Positions 25,494 to 34,519 of a stretch of DNA of 64,000 nucleotides are shown in pieces. The position numbers and the translations under genes were made by a program. Numbering within the stretch: the first letter of the stretch is position 1; every line of letters starts with the position of its first letter. The notes beneath the pieces are model-generated. The model saw only the letters and a program-made list of their open reading frames with translations. It was not told the origin of the DNA and did no database searches. Origin of the DNA: Paenibacillus dendritiformis (GTDB taxonomy: Bacteria > Bacillota > Bacilli > Paenibacillales > Paenibacillaceae); contig NZ_OX216966.1 of the NCBI RefSeq assembly GCF_945605565.1, positions 3,402,001-3,466,000 on the forward strand, in the 5' to 3' direction.

Positions 25494-26441
25494 ATGGCTT
25501 CGATAAGGCTGAACCGCTTGCGGCCGTCTGGCGCGTCGGGTTCCTACATAGAGGCGATGCATGCGATATTGGCTCATGCCGGATGGATTGACTGTTCTCC
25601 GTCGACGCTTGCCGGGATGACGGCGTCCTGCTTCCGCTTCACGGTCAATCGAAGGCTGACGGAGGAGTCGGCGACGGCGTACAATTGGATGGCGGAGCAT
25701 TTTGTCGCCGGGGAGTTCATCGGTGTCACGACAAGCCAGCATGCCGGCTTTTCCTTCCAGGCTACGTTTCCGCTCTACCAGAAGAGAGCCGTGTCGCTGC
25801 TGGCCTCTTCGATTGCTAAAGGGAGGGGAGGCGTGTTCTGGAAGGATCGCTTCGTGATCGCGACCGGATATGATGACGCGCGCAGGCTGCTGTATTATGC
25901 GGATGGAAGCAGCCGGGAGGAGAGCGTGATGTCCTATGACGAGTTCGGACGGAATGAGTCTCCCTACTGGTATGTGCAGATTTTTGAAAGCCAAGTCGCC
26001 GCCGATCCGATTGACGTCTATAAAGAGTCGCTTATCCAGGCGGTATTTAAGTGGGAGACGCATGATCCGATGCTGCCGGAACCGGAATATGCCTGCGGCC
26101 GCCGCGCATATGACGCTATCATGGCCGCGCTGCAGAGCGGGGACTATTATCCGCCGGAGGCCTGGAGCGTCTTATGCGCCTATGCCGGGTACAAACGGGA
26201 TATTGCGCAGTATATGAACGAACTTCGGAACCTGCTGCCGAATACGGAGACGATCGCCTCACATTATTCGGAAGTGTCTCGAATATGGAATGACATTATC
26301 GGTGCGGGACAGGAAGCTCTCGGCGGGCAGCTACCGTTATTCGCAGAAGCCAAGCTCGCCGAAGAGCATGGAATTCAGGCGATTCGCGCCTTGATGAAGG
26401 AGACGATCGAGAACCGGTTCGATGATACGGGATTGCGTTAA
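25494..26441 (+). CDS. BtrH-like protein B (papain-like fold, His absent)
   Basis: 315 residues, clearly homologous end to end with the preceding protein: MASIRLNRLR vs MSSIYLEQIR, TAYNWMAEHF vs TAYGQWGSEH, ATGYDDARRLLYYADG vs IHGYDDEDRVFYIQDG. Here Cys34 (WIDCSPSTLAG) is present at the expected nucleophile position, while the catalytic-His position is Thr124. Starts 16 bases after the upstream gene with AGGAGGGGGAGG, so the pair is one operon. The complementary losses suggest a heterodimer or a non-catalytic role. Function unknown. Confidence 0.65.
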   Translation: MASIRLNRLRPSGASGSYIEAMHAILAHAGWIDCSPSTLAGMTASCFRFTVNRRLTEESATAYNWMAEHFVAGEFIGVTTSQHAGFSFQATFPLYQKRAVSLLASSIAKGRGGVFWKDRFVIATGYDDARRLLYYADGSSREESVMSYDEFGRNESPYWYVQIFESQVAADPIDVYKESLIQAVFKWETHDPMLPEPEYACGRRAYDAIMAALQSGDYYPPEAWSVLCAYAGYKRDIAQYMNELRNLLPNTETIASHYSEVSRIWNDIIGAGQEALGGQLPLFAEAKLAEEHGIQAIRALMKETIENRFDDTGLR

Positions 26442-26524
26442 TGTAACGGTTGCAATTGGTGCGCGATGTGGTATCTTGTAATTAGTTACCAATCCTGGGT
26501 TCGCGATAGGGAGGCCGGTTTTCC

Positions 26525-27442
26525 ATGGAAGTAAGCCAAATCAAACGTTCCGCCCTGATGTCCGCCTTCCTGCGCGGTCATCACGCCGCGCATGATCATC
26601 CCGCTATTTTGCGGGATGAATGGGCTCGCAAGCTGCTGAGCGAGGAGGAGCTAGCCGCGTTCGAAGCGACGATGGAGAAAGCATTGGAGGCAGCGATGCC
26701 TGACCAGGCCGCAGCCATGCCGGATCGGGCTGCCGCCGTAGCCTGCATGGTCCGGGATTACTTCCCGACCTCGCTGTTCCTTAGCCGGGCCAAGTACGCG
26801 GAGCAAATGCTGGAACAGGCGATGAGCCGGGGAGTCAAGCAATACGTCATTCTGGGAGCAGGAATGGATACGTTTCTGTGGAGGCGGAAGGACCTTGCCG
26901 ATCGATTGGACGTATTCGAGGTCGACCATCCCGCGACGCAGGCCTTCAAGCAAGAACGTCTGGCCGGCTTGGGATGGCGCATCCCGCAGAATGCGCGGTT
27001 CGTGCCGGTCGATCTGACCAGGCAGCGGCTGGATGAGGCTCTTCGCGCTGCGGGCTTCGATTCAGGGGCACCGAGCTTCGTCAGTTGGCTGGGCGTGATC
27101 CATTATTTGCCACAGGACGATGCCTTCGCTACGCTGCGCATGATTGCCGGGATCTGTCCGGAAGGCAGCGAGATCGTATTCGACTATTGGGATACGGAGG
27201 CGTTCCTGCCGGATCGGGCCGCCTATCGGGTGAACTGGATGCAGGAGATGCTCCGATATGCCGGGGAGCCAATGCTGACCGGGCTGGATCCGGCTGCTAT
27301 CGCCGGGCAACTGCGTGAATCCGGCTTGCATTTGCGGGAGCAGCTGTCTCCGGAGGCGATACAGGAGCGGTACTTCATGAACCGGTCGGACGGCTATTAT
27401 GCGTACGAACACGCTTATTTCGTCCATGCTGCGGTCTTATAA
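26525..27442 (+). CDS. SAM methyltransferase, leucine carboxyl methyltransferase family
   Basis: 305-residue O-methyltransferase of the PPM1/LCMT type, widespread in actinobacterial and Paenibacillus secondary metabolism. SAM motif QYVILGAGMDTFLWR, acidic end VFEVDHPATQAFKQERL, then VPVDLTRQRLDEAL and SFVSWLGVIHYLPQDD. Own ribosome site GGGAGG. The 83-bp gap from the BtrH-like pair contains TTGCAA and TATCTT promoter-like boxes, so it can be expressed separately but may belong to the same small cluster. Substrate unknown. Confidence 0.85.
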   Translation: MEVSQIKRSALMSAFLRGHHAAHDHPAILRDEWARKLLSEEELAAFEATMEKALEAAMPDQAAAMPDRAAAVACMVRDYFPTSLFLSRAKYAEQMLEQAMSRGVKQYVILGAGMDTFLWRRKDLADRLDVFEVDHPATQAFKQERLAGLGWRIPQNARFVPVDLTRQRLDEALRAAGFDSGAPSFVSWLGVIHYLPQDDAFATLRMIAGICPEGSEIVFDYWDTEAFLPDRAAYRVNWMQEMLRYAGEPMLTGLDPAAIAGQLRESGLHLREQLSPEAIQERYFMNRSDGYYAYEHAYFVHAAVL

Positions 27443-27458
27443 CTTCATACTAACGGCA

Positions 27459-27500
27459 AGCCCCCATCTGTTCTCCGTTCCCGAGGAATAGATGGGGGCT
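27459..27500 (+). terminator. Terminator of the methyltransferase gene
   Basis: AGCCCCCATCT / AGATGGGGGCT perfect stem with a short T-poor tail. Confidence 0.65.
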
Positions 27501-27635
27501 GATTGGCGTACTATTTGCAGCAGGGATCAAAAAAACTTCCCGCTCGCGACGAGAAGCTGCATTTGCAATCCACACGAAAATGAAGGAAAATCGAGAATGC
27601 CAGAAATTGAAAACAATCACTTCTATAATTATGTA

Positions 27636-27664
27636 TTGAAAGTATCACGAAAGTATGATAAACT
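27636..27664 (+). promoter_or_regulatory. Sigma-A promoter of the sigma factor gene
   Basis: TTGAAA (27636-27641), 17-bp spacer, TAAACT (27659-27664), about 110 bases upstream of the start. The rest of the 27501-27774 gap is AT-rich and shows no gene. Confidence 0.6.
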
Positions 27665-27774
27665 ATCCGTTGCCAATTGTTTATGTGCACATTTATTTTT
27701 GATCTTAGCACATTCGGCATATTGTGTCAAGAATAATATATACATTCCAGCTAGCGGGTTACAGGGGGGATTGG

Positions 27775-28653
27775 ATGCTTACGAACGATCAACAGGATTA
27801 CGACCTGATGCTGCCACCCGGGATCAAACTCGATGACCCTGTGCGCATGTACTTAAAAGAGATAGGGCGCGTACCGCTGCTGTCCGCAGAGGAAGAGATC
27901 GAATTGGCCAAGCGGGTCGTCCAGGGGGATGCCGAGGCGAAGCAGAGACTCGCGGAGGCGAATCTCCGTCTGGTCGTCAGTATTGCAAGACGGTATATCG
28001 GGCGCGGCATGATGCTGCTCGATCTGATTCAAGAGGGCAATATGGGCCTGATGCGGGCCGTGGACAAGTTCGACTACACGAAGGGCTATAAGTTCAGCAC
28101 GTATGCGACATGGTGGATTCGTCAGGCGATTACACGGTCGATTGCGGATCAGGCACGGACGATTCGGGTCCCGGTTCATATGGTAGAGACGATTAACAAG
28201 CTCAACCGGATCTCGAAGGAGCTGCTGCAGGAACTCGGCCGGGAGCCGACGCCGGAAGAGATCGCGGTCAAGATGGAGATTACGCCGGAAAAGGTGCGGG
28301 AGATTATGAAGATCGGCCAGGAGCCGGTCTCGATAGAAACTCCTGTCGGCGACGAGAACGATTCCAGTCTGGGAGATTTCATCGAGGATCAGGAGGCGCT
28401 GGCTCCGGCGGATGCCGCGGCTTACGAGCTGCTGAAGCTCCAACTGGAGGATGTGCTCGATACGCTGACCGAGCGGGAGCAGAACGTGCTGCGTCTCCGC
28501 TTCGGCCTGGATGACGGCCGCACCCGGACGCTTGAAGAGGTAGGCCACGAATTCGGGGTGACCCGCGAGCGCATCCGGCAGATCGAGGCGAAGGCGCTCC
28601 GCAAATTACGACATCCGAGCCGCAGCAAACGGTTGAAGGATTTTCTCGAATAA
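27775..28653 (+). CDS. Short SigA/RpoD-like sigma factor (group 2-like)
   Basis: 292-residue sigma-70 factor. Region 1.2 ([21 protein letters not shown]), region 2 with the -10 recognition stretch ([52 protein letters not shown]), region 3 ([12 protein letters not shown]) and region 4 ([24 protein letters not shown]) are complete. It lacks the long N-terminal region 1.1 and spacer of the usual SigA (about 375 residues), so it is likely a second, non-essential RpoD-type factor that reads similar promoters. ATG 27775 follows AGGGGGG. Own promoter and terminator. Confidence 0.85.
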   Translation: MLTNDQQDYDLMLPPGIKLDDPVRMYLKEIGRVPLLSAEEEIELAKRVVQGDAEAKQRLAEANLRLVVSIARRYIGRGMMLLDLIQEGNMGLMRAVDKFDYTKGYKFSTYATWWIRQAITRSIADQARTIRVPVHMVETINKLNRISKELLQELGREPTPEEIAVKMEITPEKVREIMKIGQEPVSIETPVGDENDSSLGDFIEDQEALAPADAAAYELLKLQLEDVLDTLTEREQNVLRLRFGLDDGRTRTLEEVGHEFGVTRERIRQIEAKALRKLRHPSRSKRLKDFLE

Positions 28654-28703
28654 GCGGGTTTAGTGGCCCCCATAATGCACTTATAAGATATGATATGCTG
28701 CCG

Positions 28704-28734
28704 AGGGGCACGCGTTCGCTGCGCGTGCCCCTTT
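28704..28734 (+). terminator. Terminator of the sigma factor gene
   Basis: AGGGGCACGCG / CGCGTGCCCCT stem followed by TTT. Confidence 0.85.
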
Positions 28735-28764
28735 TGCGTCTCTGATGTGACACGAAATTTTCAG

Positions 28765-28792
28765 TTGAAGTGCGGATGATTCAAGTTATAAT
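28765..28792 (+). promoter_or_regulatory. Promoter of the FMN riboswitch transcript
   Basis: TTGAAG (28765-28770), 16-bp spacer, TATAAT (28787-28792), 54 bases before the aptamer. Confidence 0.6.
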
Positions 28793-28846
28793 GAAGAACG
28801 GGGCATGACTACCGCAAGGGACATGCCTACGACAGATTTGAATGAG

Positions 28847-28987
28847 GATCTTCAGGGCCAGGTGCAATTCCTGACCGGCGGTAAGGCGCTGTTGACCAGC
28901 CCGAGCCCGCGACTCGCCGCTGTCTTAAGCGGCGACTGATTTGGTGCGAAGCCAAAGCCGACGGTATAGTCCGGATGGAAGAAGATC
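28847..28987 (+). promoter_or_regulatory. FMN riboswitch (RFN element)
   Basis: Contains the conserved RFN landmarks in order: GATCTTCAGGGCCAGGTG, AATTCCTGACCGGCGGTA, AGCCCGCGA, a variable stem near 28918-28940, TTTGGTGCGAAGCCAAAGCC, GACGGTATAGTCCGGATG and the closing GAAGAAGATC. P1 pairs GATCTTC (28847) with GAAGATC (28981). FMN binding normally shuts down riboflavin genes. No clear terminator lies between it and the start at 29103, so translational control is more likely; this is inference. Confidence 0.95.
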
Positions 28988-29102
28988 GCTTATCCCGATT
29001 CACGTGGTGTATGTTGCATGTCATCTTAACCACATATGATCATTGGCGAAGTAAGTCTTCTTAGGCCTAGATCCTGTTCAACGACCGTGGAGGTTATTGA
29101 AT

Positions 29103-30026
29103 ATGGACGAAGCATTGCAGCCGGGACATGGTGCTGCCCGCGCATCTAAAGGGATCTGGTACGTCGTGCTGGGTGCCGCTCTGTGGGGGATAGGACCGGT
29201 CTTCCGCACTTTTGTGCTGGATTATTTGACATCCACACAGATCGTTTTAGTTGAACATCTTATTTTGCTGCTGTTCGCGGCGCCGGTATTGTGGATGAAC
29301 CGCCATGAGCTGAAGAACATCACCTGGCGGCATCTTGTGGCGCTGCTCTTCCTCTCCTGGGGCGGATCCGTCATCGCGACCATTATGTTCACGGACGCAT
29401 TCGTGATGGGCAATCCGAACGCGGTGCTTCTGCTGCAGAAGCTGCAGCCGCTGTTCGCCATCCTGCTGGCGCGCATTCTTCTTCGGGAGAAGCTGCCGCG
29501 AGGCTTCGGGCTGCTGCTGGTGTTGGCGGTAGGCGGCACCTATCTGCTCACGTTCGGCTGGACTTTGCCGATCGGGCATGTGCGCGAGGTCATCGGCGTA
29601 AGCAGCCTGCTCGCGCTCGGCGCCGCCTTCCTGTGGGGCGGTTCGACCGTCATGGGGCGGTTGCTGCTGAACGATATGAAGTATGAGACCGTTACGGCGC
29701 TCCGGTTCGCGCTTGGCCTGCCGTTATTGTTCATCATCACCTGGAGCGAACATCCGAGCTGGGACATCCCCTCGGGCGAGTGGGGGAAGCTGACCTTCTA
29801 CATTTTGCTGCAAGTGCTGCTGCCGGGTCTGCTGAGCCTGCTGCTGTATTACCGCGGCCTGGCCGTCACGAAGGCTTCTTATGCGACGCTCGCGGAGCTG
29901 TCCTTCCCGTTGGTCGGCATGCTGGTGAACTGGGTGGTCTTCCATCAGATCGTGACCGTGGCGCAAGTGGTTGGATTCGTGTTGATCTGGATTGCGCTGT
30001 TCTGCGTGGCCCGTCAGCAGGACTAA
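29103..30026 (+). CDS. EamA/DMT family transporter, candidate riboflavin importer
   Basis: 307-residue drug/metabolite-transporter protein with two EamA repeats and about ten membrane helices (for example GIWYVVLGAALWGIGPVF, VALLFLSWGGSVIATIMF, LLALGAAFLWGGSTVMGRLL, VAQVVGFVLIWIALFCVA). ATG 29103 follows GGAGG by nine bases. The FMN riboswitch directly upstream strongly suggests a flavin-related substrate; RibN and ImpX are EamA-family riboflavin transporters under such control in other bacteria. Import of riboflavin is inference from context. A hairpin follows the stop. Confidence 0.85.
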   Translation: MDEALQPGHGAARASKGIWYVVLGAALWGIGPVFRTFVLDYLTSTQIVLVEHLILLLFAAPVLWMNRHELKNITWRHLVALLFLSWGGSVIATIMFTDAFVMGNPNAVLLLQKLQPLFAILLARILLREKLPRGFGLLLVLAVGGTYLLTFGWTLPIGHVREVIGVSSLLALGAAFLWGGSTVMGRLLLNDMKYETVTALRFALGLPLLFIITWSEHPSWDIPSGEWGKLTFYILLQVLLPGLLSLLLYYRGLAVTKASYATLAELSFPLVGMLVNWVVFHQIVTVAQVVGFVLIWIALFCVARQQD

Positions 30027-30050
30027 TACCATCATTTATTGACGCGAATA

Positions 30051-30095
30051 GGGGCTGTCTCATCATGTAGTTTTTAGCTACAGTGAGACAGCCCC
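30051..30095. repeat. Hairpin element GGGGCTGTCT...AGACAGCCCC (copy 1)
   Basis: GGGGCTGTCTCA and TGAGACAGCCCC enclose a 21-base loop region. A near-identical element lies at 61402-61445. Both sit just after a stop codon and at the left edge of a repeat field, so it may end transcription and mark a mobile or repetitive unit. Confidence 0.7.
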
Positions 30096-31321
30096 GCCCT
30101 GCTTCTGGCAGCTCGGCTTGCCGAAAAAGGCTGTGAAAATACAGTTTTCCCTTGTGACGTTGAGTCCGTTACCGAAATTGCTGCAAAACGGCATGAATGT
30201 AAGCCATGGCCATAGCATGAAAGGAAAAATCGCCGCAAATGATGTGCTTTTGCAGGAATTGCATCAGATAACGGCTGAAATAGCGTAAATTCCTGCACAA
30301 TTCAGGCTGGTGAAAAAGTCCAAGGGAATTTTCGGCACTTCATTTTTTATGTGGTGGATCTCGTCTCTCCGTAGAAAAAATCGATTTAAAACGCTATGCG
30401 TGCCAAGTTTTGAGTAGGAAAATGGACAGCCTCCACCCCTTCGTAAAAAACAGGGGTTTTCCAACGACCTGAAAACTGCACCATTTCCCTAGACATGTCT
30501 ATCCGGTAGGCGAAATCCGCAAAACTACACGATTTCTCCAGACACTTCTATTCGGTAAGCGAAATCCTGCGCAAATACAGCAATTCGATATGGACGACTT
30601 TACCAGAAAGGGAATCCTGCAAAACTGCAGGAATTTCACCCGTATCGCTTCGACTTGAAGCAAAAGGGCCTAAAATGATGTAGATTTGCAGCAATTCCCC
30701 GGGATGTGGACTCATTGAACCGAAATTCCTGTAAAATAGCAGCAATTCCCTCCACACGTTCAAGCCCCGAGAGGCAACGATGCCTGCTGAAGGCAACGAG
30801 GCGATGATACCTCCTGGAGGCGATGATGCCCCCAGGATCCGACGCGGTCTCTTGGATCCCGTAAAATCAGGCCGTTGAGAAGTATGTGGGAATTTTCTCC
30901 ACTTCATTTTTTATATGGTTGGATCTCGTCTCTCCGTAGAAAAAATTGATTTAAAACGCTCTGAGAGCCAAGTTTTGAATCGGAAAATGGACAATCTCAT
31001 GCCCTTCGTAAAAAACAGGGGTTTTCCAACAGCCTGACAATTGCAGGATTCGCTGCCTAACCCCTCTTCCGCCGCTCGTCCCGCCGCCGTCATTCCCGCC
31101 TCTACCTTCTCTTTTGCTTCAAAAAATGCAATTTCGGCCGCATGCATCAAACGGTTGTTCTTCCGGGCGATTGCTCCGTGGGCAGCCGCTTTTTTTTGTT
31201 TGACCGCATGCCGGCAATTGTCAGCATTTGTCGGTTGTCCAACCTGCGAAATCCATTTAATATCAGTACAGGATAGCCGCTAGTTGGCATAATCTGCTGA
31301 ATTATCTCGTTGTAAGGAGCA
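30096..31321. repeat. Non-coding repeat field
   Basis: No credible gene in 1.2 kb. Two direct copies of about 157 bp lie at 30324-30480 and 30888-31045, sharing blocks such as GGATCTCGTCTCTCCGTAGA, TTTAAAACGCT and ACAGGGGTTTTCCAAC. Between them is a degenerate array of units about 48-60 bp long, each containing a CTGCAAAA...CAGGAATT-like core (near 30471, 30519, 30571, 30619, 30684, 30728). CCTGCAAAACTGCAGG-like palindromes make it REP-like. The last 270 bases are pyrimidine-rich on the plus strand without features. Confidence 0.7.
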
Positions 31322-31723
31322 ATGGGCATCATGTCTTTTTGTGCAAAAACATCCATGAGACAGCTAAGGCAAGAAAGAAGACGCAAGGGACTATGCGCAC
31401 AGTGCGGGAATGCCTCTTCCCAATACTTATGTCAGCGCTGCAAAGCGATGCGCCGCAAGCCCGAACCGAAAGGGTTCCGGGAGTACCCGATCCAGCGCAA
31501 GCTCAAAAGCAGCTTGAACGACAAGCGCCTCTACGAGGATATGATTCGCCTGAAATTGCGAACGGCCGACATCGCCCAATATTGCGGCGTGACTCAGCGG
31601 ACGGCCGAGAAATGGGTATTCGAGGGCAGTGTGCCGAACCCGGAGCGCGTAGTCAAATTATGCGAGCTGATGGGACGGGAAGTCGGCTATTATTACCCAT
31701 TGTATAAATGGACGAACAAATAG
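31322..31723 (+). CDS. Zinc-ribbon plus helix-turn-helix protein
   Basis: 133 residues. An N-terminal treble-clef-like pair CAQC...CQRC (basic linker AMRRKPEPK) is followed by a helix-turn-helix of Cro/phage type: LKLRTADIAQYCGVTQRTAEKWVFEGSVPNPERVVKLCELMG. It should bind DNA. ATG 31322 is close to AAGGAG (two-base gap); ATG 31331 is the alternative. It stands alone between the repeat field and a hairpin, and may be a remnant or domesticated mobile-element regulator. Targets unknown. Confidence 0.7.
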   Translation: MGIMSFCAKTSMRQLRQERRRKGLCAQCGNASSQYLCQRCKAMRRKPEPKGFREYPIQRKLKSSLNDKRLYEDMIRLKLRTADIAQYCGVTQRTAEKWVFEGSVPNPERVVKLCELMGREVGYYYPLYKWTNK

Positions 31724-31742
31724 CAATTATCTGCAAGCGAGA

Positions 31743-31774
31743 AGGGCGGAGCCGCATGAATGCAACTCCGCCCT
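31743..31774. terminator. Hairpin between convergent genes
   Basis: AGGGCGGAG / CTCCGCCCT stem, 20 bases after the zinc-ribbon/HTH stop; T run absent. Confidence 0.5.
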
Positions 31775-31821
31775 ATGCATGACCGGGAACGGGCGAGGGA
31801 TGCTCTTCGCCCCCCTGCAAG

Positions 31822-32352
31822 CTATTCGCTAAGACGCTGAAGCGAATCGAGCGTCTGCTTGACGAGGGCGCCCAGCTCACCCAGATGACGCTCGTCGATC
31901 GGCTGGCTGAACGTCAGCACGATGCGGTGCGTCCCATCGTCCGCGGCGGGAGAAGCGGCCCCGATCCGAATCGGGACGGGAACCGTTCGTTCCTGCCGCA
32001 TGATGACGGCGTCGCCCCAGATGGAAGCCAGCCGTTCTCCCAACTCGTCCGCCTGCGCCGTGTAATCGCCCGCCAGCTCGAAGGAGAGCTCCAGCCGGGC
32101 GCCCGGCTCTTCCCCGACAAGCCGCAGACCCCGCAGCTCGGCGGCGAAATCGGCCAAGCCGCTCGCAAGCGTCAATGCGGCAATGCAGGCCTCCCCGGGC
32201 CGCTGCACGCGCATGCGGAAGGTCCGTCCGAACCCGGCGAGATCGATCAGATCCTCCCGCCCGATGACGAGCCATTCTCCTTCCTGATCCAGATCATAGA
32301 TTTTGCCTTCCAGCACGACCTTCAGATTGTCGAAAATCGTAGGATCAAACAT
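31822..32352 (-). CDS. Hypothetical protein, 176 residues
   Basis: Soluble protein starting MFDPTIFDNLKVVLEGKIYD, with GGAGG eight bases before the ATG; the frame stays open upstream to 32592 without a site. Alternating strands (VVLEGKIYDLDQEGEWLVIGREDLIDLAG; RLELSFELAGDYTAQ; HRIVLTFSQPID) suggest an alpha/beta domain. No family recognised and no membrane segment. The 284-bp gap between it and CoaA holds only a hairpin. Confidence 0.65.
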   Translation of the reverse strand: MFDPTIFDNLKVVLEGKIYDLDQEGEWLVIGREDLIDLAGFGRTFRMRVQRPGEACIAALTLASGLADFAAELRGLRLVGEEPGARLELSFELAGDYTAQADELGERLASIWGDAVIMRQERTVPVPIRIGAASPAADDGTHRIVLTFSQPIDERHLGELGALVKQTLDSLQRLSE

Positions 32353-32578
32353 GGTCCAAGCCTCCTGCGCAACATGCGAATGATGTGTACGATCATAATA
32401 CAAATCTGCGCTTACTGCAAAAAAGCGGGAAGCTGTCACGGGCATGTGGCTATTCGCCGCAGCCGCGGCAGGGATGAAGACTCGTTCCGGACACAAGCGA
32501 AGGTGGAGTGAAGGGGAGCGGACTTGGTTAGCCGGCGCATGGCAGGAGCCCCGAGGCAGAAGGGCTCCCTGAACACAA

Positions 32579-32603
32579 GAGCAGCCCTTCAAGCGGGCTG
32601 CTC
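32579..32603 (-). terminator. Terminator of coaA
   Basis: GAGCAGCCC / GGGCTGCTC stem, followed on the minus strand by TTGTGTT, 34 bases after the coaA stop. Confidence 0.6.
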
Positions 32604-32636
32604 CTGTCTGGCCGGACGGATATCCGGGGAGTTATG

Positions 32637-33557
32637 TTATTTGCGCAGAAGAATGTCGCGGATCCGATGATCGGCGGCTTTCCTTAATATGAGCTTGGCG
32701 CGGTAGCGGGTAGGCAGAATATTTTCGACCAGATTGACCTGATTGATGTCCCGCCAGATGTTCTTCGCCCGCCGAACCGCCTCTTCCTCGGTCAAGCCGG
32801 CATAGCGGTGGAAGTAGGAAGTCGGATTGCGGAAGGCGGTGTCCCGCAGCAGAAGAAAGCGCTCGATATACCATGTCTCCAGGTCATGCTCCTGCGCGTC
32901 GACATAGATGGAGAAATCGAAGAAGTCGCTGACGAACAAGCTCGCTTCCTTGCTGACCTGCAGCACATTGATTCCTTCGACAATCAGAATATCCGGCTGA
33001 CATACGGCAATGCGCTCCTCGGGCACAATGTCGTAGGAGAGATGCGAATAGACCGGCGCATGCACTTCGGCCTTGCCAGACTTGATATCCATCAGGAAGC
33101 GAAGGAGCCGCTTCGTATCGTAGCTCTCGGGAAATCCTTTCTTATTCATGATGCCCCGTTCCTCAAGCGTCCGGTTCGGGTATAGGAAGCCGTCCGTCGT
33201 CACGATGTCGACGCGGGGGTGTTCTTTATACTGGGACAGCAGCGCTTGGAGAAGCCTCGCGGTCGTACTCTTCCCCGCTGCGACGCTGCCGGCAATTCCG
33301 ATAATATAAGGTACGTTCTCGGTGGCGGTGCCCAGGAAGGAAGACGAGGACGCCTTCAAATGCTGTGCAGCGGTCACATAGATATGTAGGAGCTTCGCCA
33401 GCGGAAGATAGACCTCCTCTAATTCATCCAGGGAGATACGCTCATTCAATCCCTTCAACTGATTGAACTGTTCGGGGGTAACCGACAGATGGGATTGGCC
33501 GTTCAAGCGGGCCCATTCTGACCGCTTCATAGTGATATAGGGACTCAGGTTATACAT
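32637..33557 (-). CDS. coaA: Pantothenate kinase, type I
   Basis: Phosphorylates pantothenate with ATP, the first and usually rate-limiting step of coenzyme A synthesis; cytoplasmic. 306 residues, the normal CoaA size. Visible hallmarks: N-terminal [17 protein letters not shown], Walker [57 protein letters not shown] and [16 protein letters not shown] 33557 has AGAGGT upstream; the frame is open to 33626. Transcribed alone, divergent from the Bce-type operon. Confidence 0.97.
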   Translation of the reverse strand: MYNLSPYITMKRSEWARLNGQSHLSVTPEQFNQLKGLNERISLDELEEVYLPLAKLLHIYVTAAQHLKASSSSFLGTATENVPYIIGIAGSVAAGKSTTARLLQALLSQYKEHPRVDIVTTDGFLYPNRTLEERGIMNKKGFPESYDTKRLLRFLMDIKSGKAEVHAPVYSHLSYDIVPEERIAVCQPDILIVEGINVLQVSKEASLFVSDFFDFSIYVDAQEHDLETWYIERFLLLRDTAFRNPTSYFHRYAGLTEEEAVRRAKNIWRDINQVNLVENILPTRYRAKLILRKAADHRIRDILLRK

Positions 33558-33808
33558 CGTTCTACCTCTCGCTCCGATTAATGACTTCAACTGGAATATA
33601 GATAAGATAATAGACTCACATATCATGTTCCAAAATGGGCGATGTTGTCAAGTAAGTTCGCCTCTCCAACTGCCGCGAAGATTCTCAAGGAGGGGCAAAA
33701 GCGATTGATTTCTCGCCCTGTATATGCTACATTCGGTTCATTCTTGGTTCGGAGCGAATCGCAAGCAAATGCCCCGGCACAGGCCGCGCGGCATGGAAGG
33801 AAGGAGCA

Positions 33809-34519
33809 TTGAACTTGTATAAAATCATGATCGTGGAAGACGATCCGAAAATCGCGCAATTATTGCAATCTCATATTGAAAAATACGGTGATAAAGGCAT
33901 TATCGTCGACGAGTTCGATCGGGTGCTCGATACATTCCGGGACGTTCAGCCGCATGTCGTCCTGCTGGACGTCAATCTGCCCAGCTTCGATGGTTATTAT
34001 TGGTGCCGCCAGATCCGCACCGTCTCGACCTGTCCGATCCTGTTCATCTCGGCCCGAAGCGGAGAGATGGATCAAGTGATGGCGTTGGAGAACGGGGCGG
34101 ATGATTATATTACGAAGCCGTTCCACTCGGAGATTGTGCTGGCGAAGATTCGCAGCACGCTGCGGCGGGTATACGGCGATTATGCGGTCAAGGCGGATGA
34201 GCGCACGCTGGAACGGTACGGGCTGGCGCTCTATCCCGAGCGGCTGGAGGTGCGTCTGGGCGAGAAGACGATTATGCTGACGAAGAAGGAAGCGATTCTA
34301 TTCGAGACGCTGCTGGAGCGCTGTCCCCGCGCCGTCACCCGGGAGCTGATTCTGGACAAGCTATGGGATGACTCGTTCGTCGATGACAATACGCTTAGCG
34401 TCAATATTACGCGGGTCCGCAAGAAGCTGGCGGAGCTCGGCATCGATGACGCCCTGGAGACGGTGCGCGGCGTCGGCTACCGGCTGAACGTGACCTGGGA
34501 GGATGAGCAAGCCCTATGA
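33809..34519 (+). CDS. BceR-like response regulator
   Basis: 236-residue OmpR-family regulator: IMIVEDDPKIA, phosphoacceptor Asp54 in VVLLDVNLPSFDGYYWCRQIR, FISARSGEMDQVMALENGADDYITKPF, and a winged helix ending VRGVGYRLN. The YYWCRxIR motif is typical of BceR/GraR-type regulators. It overlaps the kinase gene by four bases, and the ABC genes that follow plus the TTACA-N4-TGTAG site before them complete a Bce module. It should respond to antimicrobial peptides such as bacitracin-like compounds; the exact drug is not readable. Confidence 0.93.
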   Translation: MNLYKIMIVEDDPKIAQLLQSHIEKYGDKGIIVDEFDRVLDTFRDVQPHVVLLDVNLPSFDGYYWCRQIRTVSTCPILFISARSGEMDQVMALENGADDYITKPFHSEIVLAKIRSTLRRVYGDYAVKADERTLERYGLALYPERLEVRLGEKTIMLTKKEAILFETLLERCPRAVTRELILDKLWDDSFVDDNTLSVNITRVRKKLAELGIDDALETVRGVGYRLNVTWEDEQAL

